Shown: positions 1 to 7,947 of the stretch, piece after piece
Numbering within the stretch: position 1 is the first letter of the stretch
Layout of the letters: each line of letters begins with the position of its first letter
Source: Pseudomonas sp. VD-NE ins
GTDB taxonomy: Bacteria > Pseudomonadota > Gammaproteobacteria > Pseudomonadales > Pseudomonadaceae
Assembly (NCBI RefSeq): GCF_031882575.1
Contig: NZ_CP134772.1
Coordinates: forward strand, 4,706,501 to 4,770,500
DNA length: 64,000 nt
Direction of reading: 5' to 3'
Made by a program: the position numbers and the translations under genes
The notes under the pieces: model-generated
What the model was told of the DNA's origin: nothing
Database searches by the model: none
What the model saw: the letters and a program-made list of their open reading frames with translations, nothing else

Positions 1-322
1 GCAAGGCGCCGAGCAATTGATCCTTGGCTTTGGGAATGATCTTGAGGGTGATTTCCTGGCCGTCACGGGCGTGGCCATTGAGGTATTGCTCGAAGGCGCG
101 CAAACGATGGTATTCGACGCCGATGGCCTGGCCCTGCACTTCGCCGGAGCTGTTGCGGCTCTGGTTGACCAGCACGCGCAGTACACGGCTGCTGCGGATC
201 TCGGCCAAGTCGGGCACCTTGGCCGCCGGCACGGCTTGCAGCGGCCCGGGCAGGCGCGCGGCCGCCGTCATCGGCAGTAGCAGCGATCCACACAACAGGA
301 GCAAAACCGAGGGACGAACCAT
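1..322 (-). CDS. MltF-like lytic transglycosylase / solute-binding protein, N-terminal part
   Basis: Only the first 107 codons are in the window; the gene runs off the left edge. The ATG at 322 opens a hydrophobic Sec-type signal peptide (VLLLLCGSLLLPMTAAA). A stretch with LAEIRSSRVLRVLVNQSRN follows, then GVEYHRLRAFEQYL. This resembles the start of family-3 extracellular solute-binding domains, which MltF-type murein transglycosylases carry ahead of their SLT catalytic domain. The catalytic part is not visible, so a plain periplasmic binding protein is the alternative. A periplasmic location is expected. It is divergent from tatD, with 236 bases between the two starts. Confidence 0.6.
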   Translation of the reverse strand, partial: MVRPSVLLLLCGSLLLPMTAAARLPGPLQAVPAAKVPDLAEIRSSRVLRVLVNQSRNSSGEVQGQAIGVEYHRLRAFEQYLNGHARDGQEITLKIIPKAKDQLLGAL

Positions 323-558
323 CCACTCTCCGGAAAGAATACGGGGCGATTTCATCGTTAAAAGATCGAAATCACCGACGAAAACAGAGCGCCATGAGCG
401 CTGGCAACGTGCGAGAGACTGGCACAGTAATGGCACTTCTACCAAACCGGTCTGCGTCGCGGCATCAACAGACAGCTATAACTCGTTGTAGTTCTTGGCT
501 TTTCTTATGAATCTACAGCTCTGGTATGCTTTCCGGCCTTCGGCCCGAGGTAGCAACC

Positions 559-1374
559 ATGCAACTCATCGATATCGGCGTCAACCTGACCAATCCCAGT
601 TTCGCCGACAAACACCAGGCCGTGCTCGACCGTGCCTATGCTGCCGGGGTCTGCCAACTGGTGCTGACCGGCACCAGCGTCGAAGGCAGCGAACAGGCGC
701 TGGAGCTGTGCCAGCAACTGGATGACAGCGGTCAGCGGCTGTTCGCCACCGCCGGTATTCACCCGCATTCGGCCAGCGACTGGAACGCCGATAGCGCCCG
801 TCGTTTGCGCAGTCTGCTGCAAGAGAACAACGTCGTCGCCGTGGGTGAATGCGGCCTCGATTTCAACCGTGATTTCTCACCCCGCCCCCAGCAGGAAAAA
901 GTCCTCGAAGAACATCTGGCAATGGCCGTTGAACTGCAAATGCCGGTGTTCCTGCACGAGCGTGATGCCAGCCAGCGCCTGCTGGAAATCCTCAAAGGCT
1001 TCCGCGATCAACTGCCTGCCGCTGTGGTGCATTGCTTCACTGGCGAGCAAAAAGCGCTGTTCAGCTATCTCGATCTGGATCTGCACATCGGTATCACCGG
1101 CTGGATCTGCGATGAGCGCCGTGGCACGCATTTGCATCCACTGGTGAAAGAGATCAAACGTGGACGCTTGATGCTGGAAAGCGATGCACCTTATTTGCTG
1201 CCGCGCACTCTTCGACCGAAGCCGAAGAACGGCCGCAATGAGCCGGCGTATCTGACTGAAGTGCTGCGCGAAGTGGCGCTGCATCGCGGTGAAACCGAGG
1301 AAGATCTGGCGGCGCACACCACCGCGTGTGCCCGCGCGTTCTACAACCTCCCCGCCCTTCCTGACACACCATAA
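559..1374 (+). CDS. tatD: TatD family metal-dependent deoxyribonuclease
   Basis: A 271-residue protein of the TatD family, cytoplasmic metal-dependent hydrolases with DNase activity linked to DNA repair and nucleic-acid turnover. The N-terminus has the family pattern [12 protein letters not shown]. Metal-binding and catalytic motifs follow in order: GIHPH, GECGLDF, a central HCFTG, and LESDAPYL near the C-terminus. The length is normal. The frame opens further upstream, but the ATG at 559 was chosen because a GAGG sequence lies about 8 bases before it and the TatD core begins there. A REPIN follows the stop codon directly. It appears to be a single-gene unit. Confidence 0.93.
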   Translation: MQLIDIGVNLTNPSFADKHQAVLDRAYAAGVCQLVLTGTSVEGSEQALELCQQLDDSGQRLFATAGIHPHSASDWNADSARRLRSLLQENNVVAVGECGLDFNRDFSPRPQQEKVLEEHLAMAVELQMPVFLHERDASQRLLEILKGFRDQLPAAVVHCFTGEQKALFSYLDLDLHIGITGWICDERRGTHLHPLVKEIKRGRLMLESDAPYLLPRTLRPKPKNGRNEPAYLTEVLREVALHRGETEEDLAAHTTACARAFYNLPALPDTP

Positions 1375-1380
1375 TTCCCT

Positions 1381-1470
1381 TGTGGGAGCGAGCCTGCTCG
1401 CGAAAGCGGTGGTTCAGATGGCAATGATGTTGACTGACACGTCCTCTTCGCGAGCAGGCTCGCTCCCACA
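1381..1470. repeat. REPIN (paired inverted REP sequences, GAGCGAGC class)
   Basis: Two REP units in opposite orientation, each built on GTGGGAGCGAGCCTGCTCGC, separated by about 40 bases. This is the extragenic palindromic element typical of fluorescens-group Pseudomonas. It lies between tatD and the chemoreceptor gene and may act as a transcript-end stabiliser for tatD. No RAYT transposase is in the window. Confidence 0.9.
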
Positions 1471-1576
1471 GGAGGAACAATGCGCCCTGTTGACTCATAT
1501 CAAGATCTTCCGAACTGCATAGCGGCACAATGCTGGCACCTTGCCAAAACTGTTTCCGCTATCAGAGAAGACCTCC

Positions 1577-3058
1577 ATGGGTGCCTGGCTTAGCAATATC
1601 TCGCTGAAATACAAATTCTGGGCGGTCAATGCGGTCGCCTTCATCACCACCCTGCTGCTGGTGCTGTACGCCGTGCAACTCGAACAACAGGCGCGCAGTC
1701 ACGCCTCACAGGCTTCGGCGCAAGCCCAGGCGCAATTGCTCAAGGCCTGGCCGGCCGGGCAACCGCTGCCGAAGACCGATCAGGTGCTGACCTTCAAGCG
1801 TGGCAAAGCACCGCGCCTGAACGATCAACCCTTGCTGGAAATCACGGAAAGCAACGGCTGGAACGAGATCAATCACCTGCCGCTGTTCGGCGACAACCCG
1901 TTGATGGGCGCTGAGGTGTTCAGCCGCGCCGATGGCCAACAGGTTGCGGTGATTGCCTATGGCCCAAGCCTGAGTCAGGTGTTCAGCGAGCGTTTCGCCA
2001 ACTATGCAGTGGCGGTGTTCATCCTGATGTTCGCCATGCTGTGTGCCTCGCAATTGCTGATCCGCTTCCTGCTCAGCCAGCTCAACACGCTGAAAGACGT
2101 GATGCTGCACGTCGAGAAAAGCGGCGATCTCTCGGCACGTGTACCGCTGGCCGGCAAAGACGAAGTCGGGCAGATGGCCAATGCGTTCAACGCGATGCAG
2201 GCCGGTTACCAGCGCGTTGTGACGACCGTCGCCAACACCGCGCGGCAACTGGATGTCGGCGCGGCGCGACTGGCATCGAGCATGAACGAAGTGCGCCACG
2301 GCATGCTTGGTCAACAGAGCGAAACTGACCAGGCGGCCACGGCGATCAACGAAATGACCGCCACCGTTTATCACATCGCCCAACACGCCGGCGCCACCCG
2401 CGACCTGTCGCAGACTGCCGATGGCCTCGCCGGCAGCGGTCAGCAAGTGGTCGCCCGGGTACAGCATTCGATTGCAGGGTTATCCAGCGGCGTGCAGCAG
2501 ACCGCCGAGATGATTCAACGGCTGGCCGAGGACAGTCAGAAGATCAACGGCGTGGTCAGCGTGATTCACAGCATCGCCGAGCAGACCAATCTGCTCGCCC
2601 TGAACGCCGCCATCGAAGCGGCGCGCGCCGGTGAAATGGGCCGAGGCTTTGCGGTGGTCGCCGATGAGGTGCGCAATCTGGCGAAACGGGTGCAGACCTC
2701 GACCGACGAGATCACCACGATGGTCTCGGCCTTGCAGGCGGGCACCCGCGATGCGGTGGATTTCATGCAGGAGAGTTCGTACAAGGCCGACGATTGCGTG
2801 CAGCAAGCGCAAGAAGCCGGTGCGGCGCTGGCGGAAATCACCGGCGCGGTGGCGCAGATGCGCGAAAGCAATACGCAGATTGCCGTGGCGGCGGAGCAGC
2901 AGAGCCAGGTCGCCGAAGAGATGAACCGGGCGGTGGTGAGTATTCGCGATGTGACCGAGAACACCGTGCAGCAAACGGTGGATTCGGCGACGACCAGTAA
3001 TGAGCTGGCGACGTTGGCTGGGGAGTTGAGCAAGGCCATAGGTCAATTGAAACTCTGA
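1577..3058 (+). CDS. Methyl-accepting chemotaxis protein
   Basis: A 493-residue chemoreceptor. Transmembrane segment 1 spans about residues 13-33. A short periplasmic ligand region of about 105 residues follows, then segment 2 at about 142-165, a HAMP domain to about 215, and a coiled-coil signalling domain. The conserved hairpin tip is at about 333-368 ([20 protein letters not shown], then [17 protein letters not shown]), which contacts CheA and CheW. The ligand cannot be told from the sequence; the periplasmic region is short for a four-helix or dCache sensor. The frame also has a TTG at 1541. The ATG at 1577 is preferred because the usual [14 protein letters not shown] start of this Pseudomonas subgroup and a GAGAAG sequence sit there. 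Confidence 0.92.
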   Translation: MGAWLSNISLKYKFWAVNAVAFITTLLLVLYAVQLEQQARSHASQASAQAQAQLLKAWPAGQPLPKTDQVLTFKRGKAPRLNDQPLLEITESNGWNEINHLPLFGDNPLMGAEVFSRADGQQVAVIAYGPSLSQVFSERFANYAVAVFILMFAMLCASQLLIRFLLSQLNTLKDVMLHVEKSGDLSARVPLAGKDEVGQMANAFNAMQAGYQRVVTTVANTARQLDVGAARLASSMNEVRHGMLGQQSETDQAATAINEMTATVYHIAQHAGATRDLSQTADGLAGSGQQVVARVQHSIAGLSSGVQQTAEMIQRLAEDSQKINGVVSVIHSIAEQTNLLALNAAIEAARAGEMGRGFAVVADEVRNLAKRVQTSTDEITTMVSALQAGTRDAVDFMQESSYKADDCVQQAQEAGAALAEITGAVAQMRESNTQIAVAAEQQSQVAEEMNRAVVSIRDVTENTVQQTVDSATTSNELATLAGELSKAIGQLKL

Positions 3059-3065
3059 AGGCCCT

Positions 3066-3140
3066 TTCGCGAGCAAGCTCGCTCCCACATTGGATCTGGT
3101 GCGCTCATAAATCCTCTGTGGGAGCGAGCTTGCTCGCGAA
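3066..3140. repeat. REPIN (GAGCGAGC class, variant with AAGCTCGC)
   Basis: Two inverted REP units with the core TTCGCGAGCAAGCTCGCTCC and its complement, separated by about 27 bases. It follows the chemoreceptor stop codon. The unit differs from the other copies by an A in place of G in the loop-side arm, and both halves carry the matching change, so the hairpin is preserved. Confidence 0.88.
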
Positions 3141-3271
3141 GGCGTCAGACGGGGCGACATCGAATCCTGCGATGACGCCTATCACTTCAATAGCCAACCT
3201 TGATTCGCCGCCCTCCGCGCCCAGGCCTATTCTTCAACCATGAGTTCAACATGGATCGAGGAGTAGAAAAC

Positions 3272-3637
3272 ATGGGCAAACGTCACCCCAACCTTCCCGC
3301 GTGGCAATGGCGCGCGTACCCGGGCAATCATCAGCACCCGACCAATCTGGTGCTGCACCTGATTGCCGTGCCGTTGTTCATCGTCGCGTTTCTGCTGATC
3401 GTCTCCGGGGTGTTCAGCCTGAGTCTGGCCAGTGTCGCCATCGGCGTGATCGGCATCATCGCGGCGCTGGGTTTGCAGCGCCACGGTCACAGCCTGGAAG
3501 CGCAAACCTCCGAGCCGTTCAGTGATCGTAAAGATGCCGTCTCGCGTTTACTGGTCGAGCAGTTTCTGACTTTTCCACGCTTCTTTCTCAGCGGCGGCTG
3601 GTGGCGCGCCTGGCGTGAGCGCCACCGTCGGCATTGA
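3272..3637 (+). CDS. Mpo1-like / DUF962 family membrane protein
   Basis: A 121-residue protein with two hydrophobic segments (about residues 28-50 and 52-68) and conserved polar patches on both sides: NHQHPTNLVLHL before the membrane part, and QRHGHSLEAQ with EPFSDRKDAVSRLL after it. The histidine-rich pattern matches the DUF962 family, whose yeast member Mpo1 is an iron-dependent dioxygenase acting on 2-hydroxy fatty acids. The bacterial role is not established, so enzymatic activity here is inference. An in-frame ATG occurs at 3251, but the ATG at 3272 has a clean GAGGAG about 8 bases upstream. Confidence 0.8.
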   Translation: MGKRHPNLPAWQWRAYPGNHQHPTNLVLHLIAVPLFIVAFLLIVSGVFSLSLASVAIGVIGIIAALGLQRHGHSLEAQTSEPFSDRKDAVSRLLVEQFLTFPRFFLSGGWWRAWRERHRRH

Positions 3638-3638
3638 G

Positions 3639-4433
3639 TCAGGCGAAGATCGTGACGGTCTGACGACTCATCGCAATCAACTCACCTTCCGCGCTCCACA
3701 GCTTGGCGGCGACATGGCCGTAGCCGTCGGCGGCGTATTCGATGTCGGCCAGGTACTGGCACCAGTCCAGCGTGCTCAAATCGTGTAGCGGCTGTACGAA
3801 TTCGATGGTCCAGGTCAGCGTGCTGCCAGGCGCAGGCTTCTTCAGATACGGCAACAGCGCGGGTGGCCATGCATCTACCAAGGCCAGCAGATGCGCCTCA
3901 TTGACTGGCTCTTCTTTGACATCTCCACGCAAACGCACCCAGCCTCCCATCAAACGCGATTGATTGCCGGTGAACGGCATGCCACCGACGCTCCAGCGCA
4001 TCGCCAGATGGCGCATGAATTCCGGGGTCACGCCTTTGATGAAGGGCAACTCCTGGCATTCGTCCCAGTGTTTCATTGACGGCGCCGGATACGCTTCCAC
4101 GGCGACCTCCGAGGGCCGCGAGGCACCAAAACTGCCTTGAACGATGGTCACCACCAGGCCATTCTGCATCGCCCGGCCCATGACCTGACTGACGGCTTTG
4201 CCTTCGCGCAGCACCTCCACTTCGAAGCTCACCGGGACTTCAGGCTCGACCGGTCCGACAAAGGTGATCGCCAGCGAACGCACCGGGCGATCCGCCGGCA
4301 CTTGCGCGCGCATGGCTTCATATTGCAGCGCCGCCACCAGACCACCGAAACTGGCACGGCCCTGGCCCCATTCAGCGGGAATCGTCAGTTCCGGTTGGCG
4401 GCGGACCGCATCGAGCAGATCGCTAAAGCGCAT
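3639..4433 (-). CDS. Acyl-CoA thioesterase family protein (double hotdog)
   Basis: A 264-residue protein read as a tandem hotdog-fold thioesterase of the TesB-like type. The first half has FGGLVAALQYEAMRAQVP and PVRSLAITFVGPVEP, and the second has GGWVRLRGD followed by LLALVDAWPPALLPYL and LTWTIEFVQPL. Such enzymes hydrolyse acyl-CoA in the cytoplasm; the substrate cannot be inferred. The gene is convergent with the DUF962 gene, with a single base between the stop codons. The length is normal and no neighbour suggests a pathway. Confidence 0.8.
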   Translation of the reverse strand: MRFSDLLDAVRRQPELTIPAEWGQGRASFGGLVAALQYEAMRAQVPADRPVRSLAITFVGPVEPEVPVSFEVEVLREGKAVSQVMGRAMQNGLVVTIVQGSFGASRPSEVAVEAYPAPSMKHWDECQELPFIKGVTPEFMRHLAMRWSVGGMPFTGNQSRLMGGWVRLRGDVKEEPVNEAHLLALVDAWPPALLPYLKKPAPGSTLTWTIEFVQPLHDLSTLDWCQYLADIEYAADGYGHVAAKLWSAEGELIAMSRQTVTIFA

Positions 4434-4562
4434 GGGGCAACCTCAGAAAGCGAGAAAGGAATGCAGGGATCTTAACCAGACCTGCAGAGCGCCGCAGCGT
4501 CTATTCCGGTCAAATGGGCTGACAGAAAGGCCTTACCGGGCTAACCGACACACACAACACCC

Positions 4563-4652
4563 TGTGGGAGCGAGCCTGCTCGCGAAGAGGCCGTGTCAGT
4601 CGACATATTTGCCGTCTGAACCAGCGCTTTCGCGAGCAGGCTCGCTCCCACA
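4563..4652. repeat. REPIN (GAGCGAGC class)
   Basis: Inverted pair of the same REP core as at 1381 (GTGGGAGCGAGCCTGCTCGC and its complement), separated by about 45 bases. It lies between the starts of the thioesterase gene and the end of the CHAD gene. Confidence 0.9.
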
Positions 4653-4673
4653 GGAATCGTTGTGATTGGAGAG

Positions 4674-5438
4674 TTATTTGAAACAGGCTGAACTGAGTTT
4701 TTCCAGCACGCGATCAGCCTTGATTTCAGCTTCGATCATGGTCGCCTGCCAAGTGGCGACGCACGGTTGAAGATCAGCCTCCAGCTCGGCTTTCGCCAAC
4801 CATTGCCAGCAATCGTGCCAGTCGCCCAACGCGCCTTGCGCGGACTTCAATCGCTTCAACGCTGCGGCGGGCAAGCGGTCCAGTTCGGGATAGGCTTCGA
4901 TGCCGTAGCGCACGCGCTTGATCAACAGGCGCAGGCGATGGCGGTCGTGGGCTGGATCGTGCAGCGCCTGGTCGAGTTTCCGCCATTGCTTGCCGAGGCG
5001 TTTTTCGATGCGCTTGTCCAAGCCCTTGAGCAAGCCCTGACGCTGGGAGGCGCGCAGGAATCGCGGGAAAGCGTCGAGGATCATCAGCAGCGAAGCCACC
5101 TCGGCACTCGCCGCCAACGCCGGATAGGCCTCGGCCATTTGCGCCATGCGGCGTTGCGCCGCTTGCGGCTGGTCATGCTGGAGCAGATACGCCGCCAACA
5201 CCTCGCGATCACGCCACGGGGTGGTCAATTGGCCGACTGCCGAAGCGGCGCCTTCCAGTTGTTCGACACCCGGCAAACCGCGCAATGGCCGCAACAGACT
5301 GCGCAAGCGCCGCACCGTGGTGCGCAGATCATGCAGCGCTTCGGGGTCGGTACGTGCCGTCAATCGCGCCTGACAGGCCAGCAGCCGCACCTCCAGACTC
5401 AGGACATGAGCCACCAACCGATCAACCAACGCAGACAT
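4674..5438 (-). CDS. CHAD domain-containing protein
   Basis: A 254-residue all-helical protein rich in Arg, His and Glu, with the CHAD (conserved histidine alpha-helical domain) pattern: an early EALHDLRTTVRRLRSLLRPL, a central HDRHRLRLLIKRVRYGIEAY, then LGDWHDCWQW. CHAD domains bind inorganic polyphosphate and often sit beside polyphosphate enzymes, but no such gene is adjacent here. The frame extends to a TTG at 5456. The ATG at 5438 was chosen for its CAGGAG sequence 6-7 bases upstream. A cytoplasmic location is likely. Polyphosphate binding is inferred from the family. Confidence 0.85.
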   Translation of the reverse strand: MSALVDRLVAHVLSLEVRLLACQARLTARTDPEALHDLRTTVRRLRSLLRPLRGLPGVEQLEGAASAVGQLTTPWRDREVLAAYLLQHDQPQAAQRRMAQMAEAYPALAASAEVASLLMILDAFPRFLRASQRQGLLKGLDKRIEKRLGKQWRKLDQALHDPAHDRHRLRLLIKRVRYGIEAYPELDRLPAAALKRLKSAQGALGDWHDCWQWLAKAELEADLQPCVATWQATMIEAEIKADRVLEKLSSACFK

Positions 5439-5517
5439 CACTTGCTCCTGATTCAAATGGCTCTGACGATCATTCTGCTGCCCAGCGAACGCAGCCTCCT
5501 TGCCTCACGTCAGCAGC

Positions 5518-5796
5518 TTAGCGGCCGGCGCGGGATTCGCGAATGTAGAAACGCGCCTTCTCGGCCTTCTTGCTGCAACCTTCAAACCCTTCGAATTGCT
5601 GCTGGGTCTTCGCGGCGGTCAGCAGCGACAACGCTTTGGAATAGCTGACGGTGCCGGCAAAGCCTTCGGCCTTGGCCAGATCCAGCTCGTGCCAAGCCGC
5701 GTCGAGCTGGCTGCCGCAGCTGTCGCGGTAAGCGGTTTTACCGGCGCAACCGGCCAATGCCAGAGCCATCAACGGCACACAGATCCAGGCTTTCAT
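5518..5796 (-). CDS. Small predicted lipoprotein, function unknown
   Basis: A 92-residue protein with a lipoprotein signal peptide (MKAWICVPLMALALAGC, lipobox LAGC), so it is probably lipidated at Cys17 and membrane-anchored. The mature part is about 76 residues and contains two further cysteines (SCGSQ and EGCSKK) that could pair. It is helical and rich in Ala, Lys and Glu. No family was recognised. The ATG at 5796 is preferred; a GTG directly upstream at 5799 shares the same GAGG ribosome site. It lies just upstream of the CHAD gene in the same orientation, about 80 bases away, so the two may be co-transcribed. Confidence 0.75.
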   Translation of the reverse strand: MKAWICVPLMALALAGCAGKTAYRDSCGSQLDAAWHELDLAKAEGFAGTVSYSKALSLLTAAKTQQQFEGFEGCSKKAEKARFYIRESRAGR

Positions 5797-6012
5797 CACT
5801 CACACCTCAAAATAGGTCAACAGTCGTGCAGGTAAGACGGCTTGGCTGCGAAAAAGTGCCTCGCCAGCGGGTGAAACCGCGCAACTGAGAAGGATAGCGC
5901 TGAAGGGTCATGCAGTATCAAAAAAACGACGTCGCCGGCGCACTCAACGACCACGGCGATTGAGCCGGCCCGGCGATGGGTGCATTGTGGAACCTTGTCG
6001 GGAGGATGCTGG

Positions 6013-7059
6013 ATGAAAAAACGTGTCGCGCTGGTACTGGGCTCCGGTGGCGCCCGGGGCTATGCCCATATCGGGGTCATTGAAGAGATCGAAAAACGCG
6101 GTTACGAAATCGCCTGCATTGCCGGTTGTTCGATGGGCGCCGTGGTTGGCGGGATCTACGCCGCCGGCAAACTCGACGTTTACAAGAACTGGATCGAAAG
6201 TCTCGACTATCTGGATGTGCTACGGCTGGTCGACGTGAGTTTTCGCCTCGGCGCGATTCGCGGCGAGAAAGTCTTCGGGCAGATTCGCAAGATCGTCGGC
6301 GAGGTCAACATTGAAGACTTGCGCATCCCCTACACCGCCGTCGCCGCCGACCTCACCAACCAGCAGGAGATCTGGTTTCAGGAAGGTTGCCTGCATCAAG
6401 CCATGCGCGCCTCGGCGGCAATTCCCAGCCTGTTCACCCCGGTGATGCAGGGCAATCGCATGCTGGTCGATGGCGGCATTCTCAACCCGTTGCCGATCGT
6501 GCCGGTGGTGTCGAGCCACTGCGATCTGATCATCGCAGTCAATCTCAACTCGACCAACCAGCGTCACTACAAACTGCCGGTGATCCAGCGCCCCGCCGCG
6601 TTCCGCTCACGCTTCGACAGCCTGATCAGTTCGCTGGGGTCGAAGATGCCGTTCCGCCGAACACAGGCCGAGCAACTGTTGCGGCTCGAGCAGGAAGCGC
6701 TGCGCGCCGAAGCGGCGGACATCAATCCCTGGCTTGACGGTGCCGAGCCGGAGAGCCAGCAACCGGCGGCCGCGCCTGAGCGTGAAGGCGCGCCGAAATC
6801 GGCGACCGGTTCGTTCATCATCGATAACGTCGGGCCGGCGTCGTTGCTGGATCTGATCAACCAGAGTTTCGAGGTGATGCAGACCTCGCTGGCGCAGTAC
6901 AAGATTGCCGGGTATCCGCCGGATATCCTGATCAACGTGCCGAAGCGCGTGTGCCGGTTTTTCGAGTTCTACAAGGCGCCCGAGTTGATCGCGTTGGGAC
7001 GGGAGATTGCGCGGGATACGCTGGATCGGTATGACAGTGAGCAGAACCGAGAGCCTTGA
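6013..7059 (+). CDS. RssA-like patatin family phospholipase
   Basis: A 348-residue patatin-like protein. The oxyanion-hole glycine run GSGGARGYAHIGV begins at about residue 10. The nucleophile elbow GCSMG gives the catalytic serine, and DGGILNPLP gives the second dyad residue, aspartate. These are the patatin Ser-Asp lipase hallmarks. The N-terminal 200 residues look like RssA. The C-terminal 150 residues are longer than in the E. coli protein and include a Pro/Ala/Glu-rich linker (about residues 240-262). The start at 6013 has GGAGG about 8 bases upstream. It is probably a cytoplasmic or membrane-associated serine hydrolase; the substrate is unknown. Confidence 0.87.
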   Translation: MKKRVALVLGSGGARGYAHIGVIEEIEKRGYEIACIAGCSMGAVVGGIYAAGKLDVYKNWIESLDYLDVLRLVDVSFRLGAIRGEKVFGQIRKIVGEVNIEDLRIPYTAVAADLTNQQEIWFQEGCLHQAMRASAAIPSLFTPVMQGNRMLVDGGILNPLPIVPVVSSHCDLIIAVNLNSTNQRHYKLPVIQRPAAFRSRFDSLISSLGSKMPFRRTQAEQLLRLEQEALRAEAADINPWLDGAEPESQQPAAAPEREGAPKSATGSFIIDNVGPASLLDLINQSFEVMQTSLAQYKIAGYPPDILINVPKRVCRFFEFYKAPELIALGREIARDTLDRYDSEQNREP

Positions 7060-7080
7060 AGTTCTCCGCAGTCTGTAAGG

Positions 7081-7180
7081 GCCTCAACGCTGGCAAGCCA
7101 GCTCCCACAGTGATCGATGTGATACACAGATTTCAATCACAGCTGAAAAACCTGTGGGAGCTGGCTTGCCAGCGATGGCG
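7081..7180. repeat. REPIN (GCTGGC class)
   Basis: Two inverted REP units of a second class, core GTGGGAGCTGGCTTGCCAGC, separated by about 45 bases. It lies between the convergent ends of the patatin gene and kdpE, where it could serve as a two-way transcript end. Another copy of this class is at 59191. Confidence 0.9.
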
Positions 7181-7200
7181 TCTGCCGGGACAACACATGA

Positions 7201-7899
7201 CTAAAGATCGTTGTCACTAATCAGCCGATAACCAACCCCTGCCTCGGTCACGATAAATCGCGGCCGCGTCGGATCATCCGCCAGTTTCTGCCGCAAATGC
7301 CCCACCACAATCCGCAGATAATGGCTGTCCTCGGTGTGCGTGGGTCCCCAGATATCCTTGAGCAATTGCTGCTGGGTAATCACTCGCCCCGGATGCCGCG
7401 CCAGTTGCGCCAGCACCGCGTATTCCTTGCGTGTCAGCGCTACTTCGACACCGTCGAGCAACACCCGCCGATAGGCCAGATCCACCGTCAACGGACCGAA
7501 ACTCAGCGCCGCCTGCTGCGCCTCCCCCGCGTGTGCCTGACGCAACAACGCACGCACCCGCGCGAGAAATTCCTGAATACCGAAAGGCTTGGTCACGTAG
7601 TCATTGGCGCCGCCATCCAGCGCCTGAACTTTCTGCCCTTCGCTGGCGCGCACCGAGAGCACCAGCACCGGCGCCGTGGCCCACTCGCGAAACTCGCGTA
7701 GCACTTGCTGGCCGTCCATGTCCGGCAAGCCGAGGTCGAGCACCAGCAAGTCCGGCTTGTTCAGCGCGGCCTGCGCCAGGCCTTCGGCGCCGGTGCCGGC
7801 CTCGAGCACTTTGTAGCCTTGGGAAGCGAGGCTGATGCGCAGGAACTTGCGAATCTGCGGTTCGTCGTCGATGACCAAAATGGTCGCGGTCTGGCTCAT
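7201..7899 (-). CDS. kdpE: KdpE, potassium-responsive response regulator
   Basis: A 232-residue OmpR/PhoB-type response regulator. The receiver domain has the acidic pocket DDEPQ at the N-terminus, the phosphoacceptor aspartate in DLLVLDLGLPDMDG and the conserved lysine in YVTKPF. The winged-helix DNA-binding domain covers the last 100 residues (DLAYRRVLLDG to GVGYRL). The gene follows kdpD with a 48-base gap and closes the kdpFABCDE block. Phosphorylated KdpE activates the kdpFABC promoter when potassium is low or turgor falls. Confidence 0.96.
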   Translation of the reverse strand: MSQTATILVIDDEPQIRKFLRISLASQGYKVLEAGTGAEGLAQAALNKPDLLVLDLGLPDMDGQQVLREFREWATAPVLVLSVRASEGQKVQALDGGANDYVTKPFGIQEFLARVRALLRQAHAGEAQQAALSFGPLTVDLAYRRVLLDGVEVALTRKEYAVLAQLARHPGRVITQQQLLKDIWGPTHTEDSHYLRIVVGHLRQKLADDPTRPRFIVTEAGVGYRLISDNDL

Positions 7900-7947
7900 G
7901 AATTCACATCAATACAAAAGATTGGCAAGAGAGTAGCGCAGTCGCAA